Shown piece by piece: positions 51,096 to 60,717 of a stretch of 64,000 nucleotides of DNA (within the stretch, counting starts at the first letter, position 1; every line of letters begins with the position of its first letter). The notes under the pieces were generated by a model. The model saw only the letters and a list, made by a program, of their open reading frames with translations. It made no database searches and was not told the DNA's origin. This DNA is from Candidatus Rifleibacterium amylolyticum (lineage in GTDB: Bacteria > Muiribacteriota > Ozemobacteria > Ozemobacterales > Ozemobacteraceae): the NCBI GenBank assembly GCA_009917695.1, contig JAACJG010000003.1:62001-126000 (forward strand). The letters run 5' to 3'. The position numbers and the translations under genes were made by a program.

Positions 51096-52640
51096 ATGGC
51101 AAAGAGTAAAAAAGCGAACGACGATAAGAACGAACCACTCGAAAAACAACTCTGGAAAGCTGCCGACAAGCTGCGCAAAAATATCGATGCGGCCGAATAC
51201 AAGCATGTTGTGCTGGGGCTGATGTTCTTGAAATACATTTCTGACTCTTTTGAAGAAATGTTTGCCAGGCTGCAGGCCGGCGAAGGCAATTATGCCGGCG
51301 CCGACCCCGAAGATAAAGATGAATACAAGGCCGAAAATGTTTTTTTCGTGCCAACCGAAGCCCGCTGGTCTTTTCTGGTCAGCAAAGCAAAGCACCCTGA
51401 CATCGGCACCTACATTGACGCCGCTATGGATGCAATCGAAAAAGAAAACACTTCGCTCAAGGGCGTTCTGCCCAAAGTTTATTCGCGACAGAATCTTGAC
51501 CCGGTTAACCTTGGCGGCTTGATCGATCTGATCGGAAACATTGCTTTCGGTGATGCCAAAGCCCGCAGTGCCGACGTGCTGGGCCATGTGTTTGAATATT
51601 TTCTCGGCGAATTCGCCCTGGCAGAAGGTAAGCAGGGCGGCCAGTTTTACACGCCACGCTCAATTGTTGAACTTCTGGTAGTCATGCTAGAACCCTATAA
51701 AGGTCGCGTATTAGATCCCTGCTGCGGTTCCGGCGGTATGTTCGTGCAGTCAGAAAAATTTGTTTCAGAGCATCAGGGTCGCATCAACGACATTTCGATC
51801 TATGGTCAGGAAAGCAACCAGACTACCTGGCGCCTGGCCAAAATGAATCTCGCCATTCGTGGCATCGATAGCTCGCAGGTTAAGTGGAACACGGAAGGTT
51901 CGTTTCTTAACGATGCGCATAAAGATGTAAAGGCAGACTTTATCATAGCCAATCCGCCTTTTAACGATAGTGACTGGAGCGGCGAGCTGCTCAGCGGCGA
52001 TGGACGGTGGAAATACGGCACGCCACCGAATGGTAATGCCAACTATGCCTGGTTGCAACATTTCATTCATCACCTGTCTCCTACCGGAAAAGCTGGTGTG
52101 GTTCTGGCCAAAGGGGCTTTAACCACTAAAACCAGCGGAGAAGGCGATATCAGACGAAAATTGATCGAAGAAGGCAATCTGATCGACTGTATCGTCAACC
52201 TGCCGGCAAAGCTATTTTTGAATACGCAGATTCCGGCGGCACTGTGGTTTATTAACCGTGCCAGAAACAATGGTCACCCACGAAAGAACGAAATTCTGTT
52301 CATTGATGCCCGCAATCTTGGTCATCTAATCAACCGCCGCACCCGTGAACTTTCAGTAGAAGATATACAGCAGATCGCCCGCACTTATCACGCCTGGCGC
52401 ACCGGCGAAGGTCAATATGAAGACGTCAAGGGTTTCTGCGCTTCAGCTCCACTTTCGAAAGTCGCTGAACTCGACTTTGTTTTGACGCCCGGCCGCTACG
52501 TCGGCCTGCCTGAAGAAGAAGAAGATTTCAACTTCGCCGAACGCTTCATAGCTCTCAAAGCCGAATTGGAATCACAATTAAAAGAAGAAACAGATTTGAA
52601 CAGATTGATAGTTAAAAGTTTGGCAAAAATAAGCGCATGA
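51096..52640 (+). CDS. hsdM: Type I restriction-modification DNA methyltransferase subunit
   Basis: A 514-residue N6-adenine methyltransferase. The N-terminal HsdM_N helices (LEKQLWKAADKLRKNIDAAEYKHVVLGLMFLKYIS, in part WKAADKLR and LGLMFLKYIS) are followed by the SAM-binding motif LDPCCGSGGMF and the catalytic motif IIANPPF with Asn286. It forms M2S with the next gene product to methylate the recognition sequence, and M2R2S2 with HsdR to cut unmodified DNA. The stop overlaps the hsdS start by ATGA. Length is normal and all key motifs are intact. Confidence 0.96.
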   Translation: MAKSKKANDDKNEPLEKQLWKAADKLRKNIDAAEYKHVVLGLMFLKYISDSFEEMFARLQAGEGNYAGADPEDKDEYKAENVFFVPTEARWSFLVSKAKHPDIGTYIDAAMDAIEKENTSLKGVLPKVYSRQNLDPVNLGGLIDLIGNIAFGDAKARSADVLGHVFEYFLGEFALAEGKQGGQFYTPRSIVELLVVMLEPYKGRVLDPCCGSGGMFVQSEKFVSEHQGRINDISIYGQESNQTTWRLAKMNLAIRGIDSSQVKWNTEGSFLNDAHKDVKADFIIANPPFNDSDWSGELLSGDGRWKYGTPPNGNANYAWLQHFIHHLSPTGKAGVVLAKGALTTKTSGEGDIRRKLIEEGNLIDCIVNLPAKLFLNTQIPAALWFINRARNNGHPRKNEILFIDARNLGHLINRRTRELSVEDIQQIARTYHAWRTGEGQYEDVKGFCASAPLSKVAELDFVLTPGRYVGLPEEEEDFNFAERFIALKAELESQLKEETDLNRLIVKSLAKISA

Positions 52641-53812
52641 AATTTATAAAGACAACAACCTCAGAGTTAATGAAATCTGGGGTTTTAAGAATCGGCGACG
52701 GTTACCGTGCAAAAAATTGTGAGCTAATCGACAGCGGCCTGCCATTCGCCCGCGCAGGCAATATTAATAATGGATTTAACTTTGAAACTGCTGAATATTT
52801 GCCCCTTAGCTATTTAACCAAAGTTGGCGAAAAGGTCAGTCAAACCGGGGATACTGTTTTTACTTCAAAAGGCACAGTTGGCAGGTTTGCATATGTAAAC
52901 GAAAAAATCCAAAAATTTATATACTCACCTCAGCTTTGTTATTGGCGAAGTCTAGATCATAATATTCTCGCGCCACAATTTATCTATTACTGGATGCAAA
53001 GCAGAGAGTGCCTTGAGCAGATTGAAAGCTTAAAAGGGCAAACAGATATGGCCGATTATGTTAATTTAGCCGATCAGAGGCAAATGTTTATAACAATGCC
53101 CTCTATAAGCATGCAAAACGAGATTGTTGGTATTTTAGGAAGCCTAGACGACAAAATTGATCTGCTGCACCGCCAGAACAAAACCCTCGAAGCCATGGCA
53201 GAAGCTCTTTTCCGCCAGTGGTTTATAGAGGATCCTGATAAAGATTGGGACACAAAGCCTCTCAGCAGTATTGCCGTTTTTTTAAACGGCCTGGCCTGTC
53301 AAAAATTTCCACCAACGAATGATACAGACAAATTACCTGTATTGAAAATAAAAGAGCTCAGCAATGGGGTTTCTGAATCGACCGATTGGGCAAGCAACGA
53401 CGTTAAATCTGAATATATTGTTGAGACTGGCGATGTAATTTTTGCCTGGTCAGCGTCGCTCATGGTCAAAATATGGAATGGTGAACGCTGCATCCTGAAT
53501 CAACATCTATTTAAAGTTACTTCAAAATCTTACCCGAAATGGTTCTTTCTAATGTGGTGCAAACACCATCTTGCAGAATTTATAGCAATTTCAGCAAGCC
53601 ATGCAACAACGATGGGGCATATTAAGCGAAGCGATTTAGACAAAGCCATAGTTCTCGTTCCAGATAAACCGCGCTTGGATGTTATGTCTTTGCAAATGAA
53701 GCCTTTGATAGAAAAGCAAATTGCAAATTTCAGACAGATTCAAACTCTTGAAAAGCTTCGTGACACACTTTTACCAAAACTTTTAAGCGGTGAAGTAAGA
53801 GTTGAGATCTGA
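52637..53812 (+). CDS. hsdS: Type I restriction-modification specificity subunit
   Basis: A 391-residue protein with two target recognition domains. Each is followed by a long conserved helix (LHRQNKTLEAMAEALFRQWF after the first and LEKLRDTLLPKLLSGEV after the second), which is the HsdS spacer layout. TRD1 covers about residues 1-170 and TRD2 about 195-360; each recognises one half of a bipartite DNA site. Base composition is richer in A+T than hsdM and hsdR, as is common for exchanged specificity genes. It overlaps hsdM by 4 bp and is 2 bp before the Abi_C-like gene. Confidence 0.94.
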   Translation: MKFIKTTTSELMKSGVLRIGDGYRAKNCELIDSGLPFARAGNINNGFNFETAEYLPLSYLTKVGEKVSQTGDTVFTSKGTVGRFAYVNEKIQKFIYSPQLCYWRSLDHNILAPQFIYYWMQSRECLEQIESLKGQTDMADYVNLADQRQMFITMPSISMQNEIVGILGSLDDKIDLLHRQNKTLEAMAEALFRQWFIEDPDKDWDTKPLSSIAVFLNGLACQKFPPTNDTDKLPVLKIKELSNGVSESTDWASNDVKSEYIVETGDVIFAWSASLMVKIWNGERCILNQHLFKVTSKSYPKWFFLMWCKHHLAEFIAISASHATTMGHIKRSDLDKAIVLVPDKPRLDVMSLQMKPLIEKQIANFRQIQTLEKLRDTLLPKLLSGEVRVEI

Positions 53813-53814
53813 TA

Positions 53815-54492
53815 ATGGAAAGACTTCGTTCAACAATAGTTCAATATGGTCGCTGGTCTGAAATCGGCATTTATATTGACCGAATGGAGGCGCATTTTGA
53901 ATCAGACTTCAGCATAGCCGTGGAGAATGCCAAAGCTTTGCTGGAAACTATTGGCAAAGAAATCTGCAAAGACAAAAATGTTGAGTTAAGCAACAACCCA
54001 ACTGTTGGAGCAGTTATAAAAAAAGCGTTTATTGCCATCGGCTATAATAGCGAAGACCTTGTTAACAAGATTTCAACTGCGTTATCTACGATCGGTCAAG
54101 AATTAGGAACCCTGAGAAATCTTATCAGCCCTACTTCACACGGAAAATCTCTGGAAGAGCTTAAGGAGCGCAATAACAAAGTTGATCTTCTTACCAGAGA
54201 ATTTCTGATCGACAGCACGCTTTCAGTAGCCAGATTCATGATTAGAGCATTTGAAGAAAGAAAATACAGCGAATTGCGCGATGGCAGTCTTGAAATTGAC
54301 GGCAAAACATTGAATTACACCGAAGAAGAAGATTTCAATGAATTTTGGGATCAGACTTATGGCGAATTTGAAATGGGTGACTATTCATACACTGCCAGCG
54401 AAATATTATATGGCCTGGATTATGGAGCTTATGAGCTGGAACATAGAAATTTCTCAGAACTTGAAGATGAACTCGAAAGCGGGGTTATTTGA
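53815..54492 (+). CDS. Abi_C-like (abortive infection family) protein
   Basis: A 225-residue soluble acidic protein. The middle part (about 35-145) has the features of the abortive infection C-terminal domain: FSIAVENAKALLETIGKEI, then ALSTIGQELGTLRNLISPTSHGKS with the conserved RN...HG element. The last 60 residues are highly acidic with many Tyr. Such genes are often found within type I operons. It sits directly between hsdS and hsdR, 2 bp after the former, with the hsdR GTG starting right behind its stop, so it is co-translated with the restriction complex. Its molecular action is unknown. Confidence 0.7.
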   Translation: MERLRSTIVQYGRWSEIGIYIDRMEAHFESDFSIAVENAKALLETIGKEICKDKNVELSNNPTVGAVIKKAFIAIGYNSEDLVNKISTALSTIGQELGTLRNLISPTSHGKSLEELKERNNKVDLLTREFLIDSTLSVARFMIRAFEERKYSELRDGSLEIDGKTLNYTEEEDFNEFWDQTYGEFEMGDYSYTASEILYGLDYGAYELEHRNFSELEDELESGVI

Positions 54493-57400
54493 GTGAGCCG
54501 TTTAACAGAATCAGCAATAGAAGAATTTGCGATCAAGCTTTTTGAAAGGCTTGGCTACAGTTATGTTCATGCTCCAGATATAGCACCGGACAGCGATAAT
54601 CCTGAGAGAGCCGATTATTCTGAGGTATTGCTGATCGGCAGACTTGAACAGGCATTGAAGCGAATCAACCCCGACTTGTCAGCAACAGTTTTGCAGGCGG
54701 CGGTCAAAGAAATTCGCCGCATTCATTCGCCGGAGTTGCTTGCCAATAACGAAACTTTTCATCGTTATCTTACCGAAGGTATCAAGGTCAGCTACCAGCA
54801 CGAAGGCAGCGAACGTGGCGCCCAGGTTTGGCTGATTGATTATGCAAAGCCTGAAAATAATGAATTTGTTGCAGCAAACCAGTTCACCGTCATCGAGAAC
54901 CACCTGAATAAACGCCCTGATCTTGTTTTATTCGTGAACGGCATTCCGCTGGTAGTGATCGAACTCAAAAACGCCACCGATGAGAATGCTACCATCAAGA
55001 GTGCATTTCAACAGCTTGAAACTTATAAACAGACGATTCCATCATTGTTCACATACAATGCCATACTGGTTGTTTCAGATGGTCTCGAAGCCAAAGCCGG
55101 TTCTATTTCTGCCGGTTTTTCGCGTTTCATGACCTGGAAAAGTGCTGATGGAAAAAGTGAAGCTTCTCATCTGGTCAGTCAGCTTGAAACTCTTATCAAC
55201 GGGATGCTCAACAAGGCAACCCTGCTCGATCTGGTGCGCCATTTCATCGTCTTCGAAAAGGGCAAAAAGGAAGACCCGCAAAACGGCCAGATCATTATCA
55301 GCACTGTTAAAAAACTGGCTGCTTACCACCAGTATTATGCAGTTAATGCCGCGGTCGCCTCAACAATTCGAGCTGCCGATTTCAGCGAAAATTACAGTGC
55401 TAAAAATAGTCCATCTGCCTATGGCCTGCCGGATGTCGAATCGCAGCCAAAAGGCGACCGCAAGGCCGGCGTTGTCTGGCACACCCAGGGCTCCGGAAAG
55501 TCTCTTTCGATGGTGTTTTATACCGGCAAAATCGTTTTGCTGCTTGATAACCCGACAATTCTGGTTATAACCGACCGCAACGATCTAGATGACCAGCTTT
55601 TCGACACTTTTGCCGCATCCCGGCAACTTCTGCGTCAGGAACCTGTGCAGGCCGAAAACCGCGAGCACCTCAAGGAACTTTTGAAAGTGGCTTCCGGCGG
55701 TGTTGTTTTTTCAACCATTCAGAAGTTTCAGCCGACCGAAGGCAATACTTATGAACGCTTGTCTGAGCGCCGCAACATCATTGTTGTCGCCGATGAAGCC
55801 CACCGCACTCAATACGGCTTTGCCGCCAAGACCATCGATGATAAAGACGATAATGGTCAGATAATCGGCAAGAAAGTCGTTTACGGATTCGCCAAATACC
55901 TGCGTGACGCTTTGCCCCATGCCACATATCTTGGTTTTACCGGCACCCCTATTGAAAAGACCGACGTAAATACTCCGGCAGTTTTTGGTAACTATGTTGA
56001 TGTTTACGACATCGCCCAGGCCGTAGAAGACGGTGCAACCGTCAGAATATTTTACGAAAGCCGCCTTGCCAGGGTTGCTTTGAGCGAAGAAGGCAAAAAG
56101 CTCATTGCCGAACTCGATGAAGAACTGGAGCAGGACGAATTAACTGAAACCCAGAAAGCCAAAGCCAAATGGACACGCATGGAAGCGTTGATTGGCAGCA
56201 AACAGAGAATCGCCAATATTGCCCGCGACATAGTTCAGCATTTTGAGGCGCGACAGGAAGTATTTGAAGGCAAGGCCATGGTTGTCTGCATGTCACGCCG
56301 TATTGCTGCCGAACTGTATAAAGAAATAACCGAACAGCGAAAGAGCTGGCACTCTGATGACCTGAGCAAAGGCGCTATAAAATTAGTAATGACTGCAAGT
56401 TCAAGTGATGGGCCGCTGCTGGCGAAACATCACACAACAAAGGAACAACGCAAACTACTGGCTGAACGCATGAAAAATGATGACGATCCGCTGAAGCTGG
56501 TTATCGTTCGCGATATGTGGCTAACCGGCTTTGACGCGCCAGGTTTACACACTATTTACATCGACAAACCAATGCGCGGCCACAATCTTATGCAGGCAAT
56601 TGCAAGAGTGAACCGGGTTCACAAAGATAAACCCGGTGGCCTGGTAGTAGATTATCTCGGTATCGCTTCAGATCTTAAAGAGGCATTGTCTTTTTATTCT
56701 GATGCCGGCGGTAAGGGTGACCCGACACTGTTACAGGAACAGGCAGTCAGACTCATGCTTGAAAAAGTCGAGATCATATCGGCCATGTTTCATGGCTTTG
56801 CCTACGAAGAGTTTTTTGCCGCCGACACGGCCCGCAAGCTTTCCCTGATTCTGGCTGCGGAAGAACACATTCTGAAGCTAGAAGACGGAAAGAAGCGTTA
56901 TCTCAAAGAAGTTAACGATCTATCACAGGCATTCGCAATTGCTGTTCCCCATGAGCAGGCTCTTGATGCAAAAGACGAGGTTGGTTTTTTTCAGGCAGTA
57001 AAGGCCAGACTGGCAAAATTTGATGACACGGGCATTGGCGAGAATGAAAAACGCAACATTGAAACCACTATTCGCCAGGTAATCGATAAAGCTCTGGTTT
57101 CTGATCAGGTTGTCGATGTTTTCGACGCGGCTGGCATCAAGAAGCCTGACATTTCGATTCTATCTGATGAATTCCTGGCTGAACTGCGCAATTATGAGCA
57201 TAAGAACCTTGCCCTGGAAGTTCTTAAGAAGCTTCTCAATGATGAGTTGAAGATTCGTGCCCGCAAGAATCTGGTGCAAAGCCAGTCGCTTATGGAAATG
57301 CTGGAAAACGCCATAAGAAAATACCAGAACAAGATTCTGACGGCAGTTGAAGTTATTGAAGAACTGATAAAAATCAGCAAAGAAATTGTTTCATCTGATG

Positions 57401-57705
57401 ACGAAGCAAAGAAACTCGGTCTGAGCGATTTTGAATACGCTTTTTATACCGCTGTATCAAACAACCAGAGCGCCAGAGAATTGATGCAACATGAAAAATT
57501 GCGCGAACTGGCTGTAGTATTGACACAGAGAGTGCGCGAAAATGCCAGTATAGACTGGACAATCAAAGAAAGCGTTCGTTCAAGGCTCAAGGTAATAGTA
57601 AAAAGAACTCTGCGCTTTTTTGGTTACCCGCCAGACATGCAGCTTCTGGCAACTGAAACGGTTTTGAAGCAAGCCGAAATGCTTGCCAACGAGCTGTCAT
57701 CCTGA
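54493..57705 (+). CDS. hsdR: Type I restriction enzyme R subunit (translocase and nuclease)
   Basis: A 1070-residue motor and nuclease subunit. The N-terminal PD-(D/E)XK nuclease site is RPDLVLF...VVIELKN with Glu157 and Lys159. The SF2 helicase core has Walker A in QGSGKS (Lys336), the DEAH box in VADEAHRTQYG (Asp434), motif III-like LGFTGTP, and motif VI-like MQAIARVNRVH. The C-terminal helical domain binds the MS core. It translocates and cuts unmethylated DNA with ATP. The start is GTG directly after the Abi_C-like stop. All key residues are present, so the system is probably active. Confidence 0.96.
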   Translation: MSRLTESAIEEFAIKLFERLGYSYVHAPDIAPDSDNPERADYSEVLLIGRLEQALKRINPDLSATVLQAAVKEIRRIHSPELLANNETFHRYLTEGIKVSYQHEGSERGAQVWLIDYAKPENNEFVAANQFTVIENHLNKRPDLVLFVNGIPLVVIELKNATDENATIKSAFQQLETYKQTIPSLFTYNAILVVSDGLEAKAGSISAGFSRFMTWKSADGKSEASHLVSQLETLINGMLNKATLLDLVRHFIVFEKGKKEDPQNGQIIISTVKKLAAYHQYYAVNAAVASTIRAADFSENYSAKNSPSAYGLPDVESQPKGDRKAGVVWHTQGSGKSLSMVFYTGKIVLLLDNPTILVITDRNDLDDQLFDTFAASRQLLRQEPVQAENREHLKELLKVASGGVVFSTIQKFQPTEGNTYERLSERRNIIVVADEAHRTQYGFAAKTIDDKDDNGQIIGKKVVYGFAKYLRDALPHATYLGFTGTPIEKTDVNTPAVFGNYVDVYDIAQAVEDGATVRIFYESRLARVALSEEGKKLIAELDEELEQDELTETQKAKAKWTRMEALIGSKQRIANIARDIVQHFEARQEVFEGKAMVVCMSRRIAAELYKEITEQRKSWHSDDLSKGAIKLVMTASSSDGPLLAKHHTTKEQRKLLAERMKNDDDPLKLVIVRDMWLTGFDAPGLHTIYIDKPMRGHNLMQAIARVNRVHKDKPGGLVVDYLGIASDLKEALSFYSDAGGKGDPTLLQEQAVRLMLEKVEIISAMFHGFAYEEFFAADTARKLSLILAAEEHILKLEDGKKRYLKEVNDLSQAFAIAVPHEQALDAKDEVGFFQAVKARLAKFDDTGIGENEKRNIETTIRQVIDKALVSDQVVDVFDAAGIKKPDISILSDEFLAELRNYEHKNLALEVLKKLLNDELKIRARKNLVQSQSLMEMLENAIRKYQNKILTAVEVIEELIKISKEIVSSDDEAKKLGLSDFEYAFYTAVSNNQSARELMQHEKLRELAVVLTQRVRENASIDWTIKESVRSRLKVIVKRTLRFFGYPPDMQLLATETVLKQAEMLANELSS

Positions 57706-57734
57706 TTTTTGATTATTTTGGGGAGAACAATTGA

Positions 57735-58757
57735 ATGAAAGCTTCTTTAACCGTCTGGGGGATTCATGCAGGAAGGTTTGGCGATGCAGAATCGCTTTTC
57801 ATTGAGAAAAAGTGTGTTGCTCTCGGCTGGCATGAAGTAGGTAGTTTGAAAAAGATTGGCAAGGCCAGAGATGACTTTAAAGAAGCTTTGATAAAAACAT
57901 ATCCTGCCATAAAAAAGGGCGCAATACCTAATAATGCTGGTCAGCTTTATCGCTTTGTTCATGAAATGAAGGTCGGCGATCTTATCGTTTACCCCAGAAA
58001 GAGCCACCGAACAGTTCAGATCGGTAAAATTACAGGCGAATATGAATTTGTTAACGACGAAATCAGTCATTATCCAAACCGGAGGCGGGTTGAATGGCTA
58101 AAAGAATTGCCAAGAACCGCTTTTACGCAGGGTGCTCTCTACGAAATGGGCTCAGCAATGAGCTTCTTTCAGATAAAAAATTATTCTGAAGAGATTCAGA
58201 AAAAGCTTGATCTCAAGCCCGGAAAAGCAATAATTGAAGACCCTGAAGGCGATGAATCAATTGCTCTTGTCGCAGAGGAAATAGAAGAAACCACACGCGA
58301 CTTCATTCTCAAGCAATTGTCTCAGGAGTTAAAAGGACACCCATTTACCGACTTCGTTGCCCACCTGCTAACCTTGATGGGCTACCATACCAGAGTTTCG
58401 CCTGAAGGGCCAGATGGCGGCATAGATATTATCGCTCATACTGATGAACTCGGCTTTGTGCCGCCAATTATAAAAGTGCAAGTGAAAAGCAGCGATGGCA
58501 CGATTGGCGACGCGCCAGTATCGTCTCTTTATGGCAAGGTTGGCCAGAATGAGTTTGGTCTGTTCGTAACGATGAGCACTTTCAGCTCTCCTGCTAAATC
58601 CTTTGCCAGAAGCAAAAGCAACCTTCGCCTGATTGACGGCCAGGAGTTTGTAGACATCATACTGCGCTATTACGAACAGATGGATTCAAGATACAAGGGC
58701 ATCATATCCCTTAAAAAGGTGTTTGTTCCTCAACCCATCGACGATAAAGAGGATTGA
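57735..58757 (+). CDS. Mrr-like restriction endonuclease with N-terminal reader domain
   Basis: A 340-residue protein. The C-terminal half (about 190-320) is an Mrr-type nuclease: FTDFVAHLLTLMGYHTRV, then GPDGGIDIIAH with Asp231 and KVQVKSS with Gln249 and Lys251, giving the D-QxK form usual in Mrr. The N-terminal 150 residues begin WGIHAGRFGDAESLFIEKK and contain MKVGDLIVYPRK and IGKITGEYEF, a beta-rich module similar to EVE/PUA-like readers of modified bases. Restriction of modified foreign DNA is therefore likely. It follows hsdR by 29 bp and is the last + strand gene of the island. Confidence 0.85.
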   Translation: MKASLTVWGIHAGRFGDAESLFIEKKCVALGWHEVGSLKKIGKARDDFKEALIKTYPAIKKGAIPNNAGQLYRFVHEMKVGDLIVYPRKSHRTVQIGKITGEYEFVNDEISHYPNRRRVEWLKELPRTAFTQGALYEMGSAMSFFQIKNYSEEIQKKLDLKPGKAIIEDPEGDESIALVAEEIEETTRDFILKQLSQELKGHPFTDFVAHLLTLMGYHTRVSPEGPDGGIDIIAHTDELGFVPPIIKVQVKSSDGTIGDAPVSSLYGKVGQNEFGLFVTMSTFSSPAKSFARSKSNLRLIDGQEFVDIILRYYEQMDSRYKGIISLKKVFVPQPIDDKED

Positions 58758-58908
58758 CAATGCTTGTTCCCGCGATCAAAGCACCAACTCAGTTGCTAAG
58801 CTCCTGGTATTGATTGCGCAAAGAGCATCAAACCAGGCTGGAGTTCAAATAAGGTGCGATTACGTGCCTGAAGTAATTGAGTTGGAGGAACAACAGTATT
58901 CAGCAGCC

Positions 58909-59457
58909 TCAGCAGGCGCGAAGCAGCTTTGGGTTGGCGGTAAGAATTTCGATGCCGCCAGATTGAAAATCCGAGTCATTGGTTAAGAATTTATATCCCT
59001 GTTTTTTGCAGAATTCTACAAGCAGGGCATCGTTAAAGTCGATCTCACCTGAAGCAAAGCCTGCCAAGACATGTTCGAGGTCGGCAAGCGCAATTTTCAG
59101 TGTGTCTACAGTACAAGCTTTTAAAATTTTCATGGCAAAAGTTTTAGCTGTGCCGGCAATCGTTGGAAAATCCGGTGATTGCCTGAATTCTTTGAAACTG
59201 GCATAGCTTTTTTTGTAGTGCCCATCCCATTCTATTCGGCAATAGCGGTTAAGGTATTCGCTTAAGATAATTGGTTCCAGAACAGGCTTAGCTTGAGCTT
59301 TCATAAGTTTGTCGAATATTTTCGAATATTCGATTGCGAATGTCTGTCTGGCGTTTCCCGGGGGTGGGAAAAGATACAGCCAGATATTTGCATCGATCAC
59401 TATCTTTTCTTCAGCAGAAAACGCATATATATTCAAATCATGAATTTTATTTTTCAT
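58909..59457 (-). CDS. PIN-domain nuclease, effector of the GHKL/STAS operon
   Basis: A 182-residue PIN protein. Acidic site residues are Asp22 in IVIDANIWLY, Glu67 in LSEYLNRY, Asp143 in DFNDALLVEF, and Asp161/Asp163 in TNDSDF, the full set of a metal-dependent PIN nuclease, probably an RNase. It is longer than typical VapC toxins (about 130 residues) because of an insert with aromatic and basic residues (about 70-110). ATG 59457 overlaps the upstream gene by 11 bp. There is no VapB-type antitoxin; the genes before it encode a STAS-like protein and an ATPase. Control by those proteins is an inference from the operon. Confidence 0.82.
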   Translation of the reverse strand: MKNKIHDLNIYAFSAEEKIVIDANIWLYLFPPPGNARQTFAIEYSKIFDKLMKAQAKPVLEPIILSEYLNRYCRIEWDGHYKKSYASFKEFRQSPDFPTIAGTAKTFAMKILKACTVDTLKIALADLEHVLAGFASGEIDFNDALLVEFCKKQGYKFLTNDSDFQSGGIEILTANPKLLRAC

Positions 59458-59824
59458 CTGGTTCGTCACTATTGTCTTTATCTTGACTCCAGGCTGCATC
59501 ATAGTCTTTGGGGTTGGCATAATACCGCTTGGCATTATCGACAACCCGCTTCAGCATTTCAAGGTCATCATCGGCCAGCCCGTTTACATTTACGCGCGCC
59601 CGGATCTCTTCTTCGGAAAAGGTTCCGTAGAGCTGGCCGATAGCTGCATTGAGAAACAATGATATCAGCATTGTCACGCGCTCAAATGAAACTACTACAG
59701 TTCTGCCTTCCTGGATAAGTGGTTTGATTTTTTCAAATACTTTCTGTCCATCTTCTGCAGAAATGCACAAAGAGCTACCTATTAAATCAGCGATTTTAAT
59801 GGTAACGGGGTTGTTCATTTTCAA
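59447..59824 (-). CDS. STAS-like DUF4325 protein
   Basis: A 125-residue protein whose central part (about 10-90) resembles DUF4325: a strand region VVVSFERVTMLISLFLNAAIGQLYGTF followed by the helix EEIRARVNVNG (shown here in pieces as VVVSFE, FLNAAIGQLYG and IRARV). DUF4325 is described as STAS-like and is often next to GHKL ATPases. The last 35 residues are acidic and flexible. It lies 10 bp after the ATPase gene and overlaps the PIN gene by 11 bp. A role as a switch between ATPase and nuclease is inference. Confidence 0.72.
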   Translation of the reverse strand: MKMNNPVTIKIADLIGSSLCISAEDGQKVFEKIKPLIQEGRTVVVSFERVTMLISLFLNAAIGQLYGTFSEEEIRARVNVNGLADDDLEMLKRVVDNAKRYYANPKDYDAAWSQDKDNSDEPDEK

Positions 59825-59834
59825 CTCCTCATGC

Positions 59835-60704
59835 CTAAAAAATATCCTGAACGGTTAACCCGGTCCCAAGATCGTAGGTATTGGTGTCATTGGTATTGAT
59901 CTCGATATTAACACATGTTCCGGGAAGAACATAACTCAATCTTTGTAAACATTCATTTTCAGCGGAAAACTCGTAAAATCCGTAATGAGAAACGATCTGT
60001 AGTTTCCCGCCATTAATGCGAACAAAATCTTTGATCAGCTTCAGCCCAAGACCACCTGGCTGTCCGCCGGTCTTGGTAGTGTTGCCTTCGGTCATTGCCC
60101 ATTTGATAGCCTGGCATGAACTCATATTGCTTCTGGTGTAGTTACGCACGTTTTCTCTTATGCCAATGCCAGCGTCCGCAATGGTGAAGTTGAGCCGGTG
60201 TTTGTTCGGGTAAAATTGACCGCAGACAAATATGCCATGCTCTGATCTGGAATGAATTGCGGCATTCTGGAAAATCTCAAAGAGGCTTTGCATGAAACGC
60301 TTGCGCAGCGCCCCAGTCATTGCCGGTATGCCTCTTCCTCGCATATAGCGGTCGAGATATTCTGAAAACTGTCCTCCTGCATGCATTTTGAAAATTTTGA
60401 ATGGAAGCGTCGTCTGATTATTGTCATTTTGCGATTCCACACCAAAAATCTTCAGGAAGCAGTTTTTTCTCAAAATGGTTTGCGTGCCCGGAGCTACATT
60501 GATTATTGATACATCGTTGAGGTTATCGAAAAGTCTTGAAATGACCGTATATAAAGGCGCTGACATATTGGCTTCAAAAAAACTGCACTCAGAAAAATCT
60601 AGCTCAACTGAGTCGATCAAAAGGTTTTTCGTTGCATCAGCTAGTCTGGCTATGTCGTTAAAGCCGTTGTAATCGTTTCTGGTTGTGCTTATGTTCAATA
60701 ACAT
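59835..60704 (-). CDS. STAS-like/GHKL ATPase, first gene of the PIN operon
   Basis: A 289-residue protein. The N-terminal part (about 30-90) reads like a STAS-type sheet and helix (VELDFSECSFFEANMSAPL, then DVSIINV and TILRKNCFL). The C-terminal part (about 130-275) is a GHKL ATPase. The N-box is SLFEIFQNAAIHS with Asn147, G1 is DAGIGI with Asp177, and G2 is GGLGLKL (about 217-223). There is no HisKA, receiver or membrane segment, so it is not a normal sensor kinase and is closer to anti-sigma serine kinases. The ATG at 60704 has a weak ribosome site. An inverted repeat stands directly upstream. Confidence 0.82.
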   Translation of the reverse strand: MLLNISTTRNDYNGFNDIARLADATKNLLIDSVELDFSECSFFEANMSAPLYTVISRLFDNLNDVSIINVAPGTQTILRKNCFLKIFGVESQNDNNQTTLPFKIFKMHAGGQFSEYLDRYMRGRGIPAMTGALRKRFMQSLFEIFQNAAIHSRSEHGIFVCGQFYPNKHRLNFTIADAGIGIRENVRNYTRSNMSSCQAIKWAMTEGNTTKTGGQPGGLGLKLIKDFVRINGGKLQIVSHYGFYEFSAENECLQRLSYVLPGTCVNIEINTNDTNTYDLGTGLTVQDIF

Positions 60705-60717
60705 GCTGCGCTTGTTT

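Noticed and set aside
58723-58986. Frame of 87 codons across the end of the Mrr-like gene and the PIN gene
   Set aside because: It overlaps two supported genes and its product has no coherent pattern.
58909-59457. Standard VapBC toxin-antitoxin reading of the PIN gene
   Set aside because: No small DNA-binding antitoxin gene precedes it; its operon partners are an ATPase and a STAS-like protein, and the PIN protein is longer than usual VapC.
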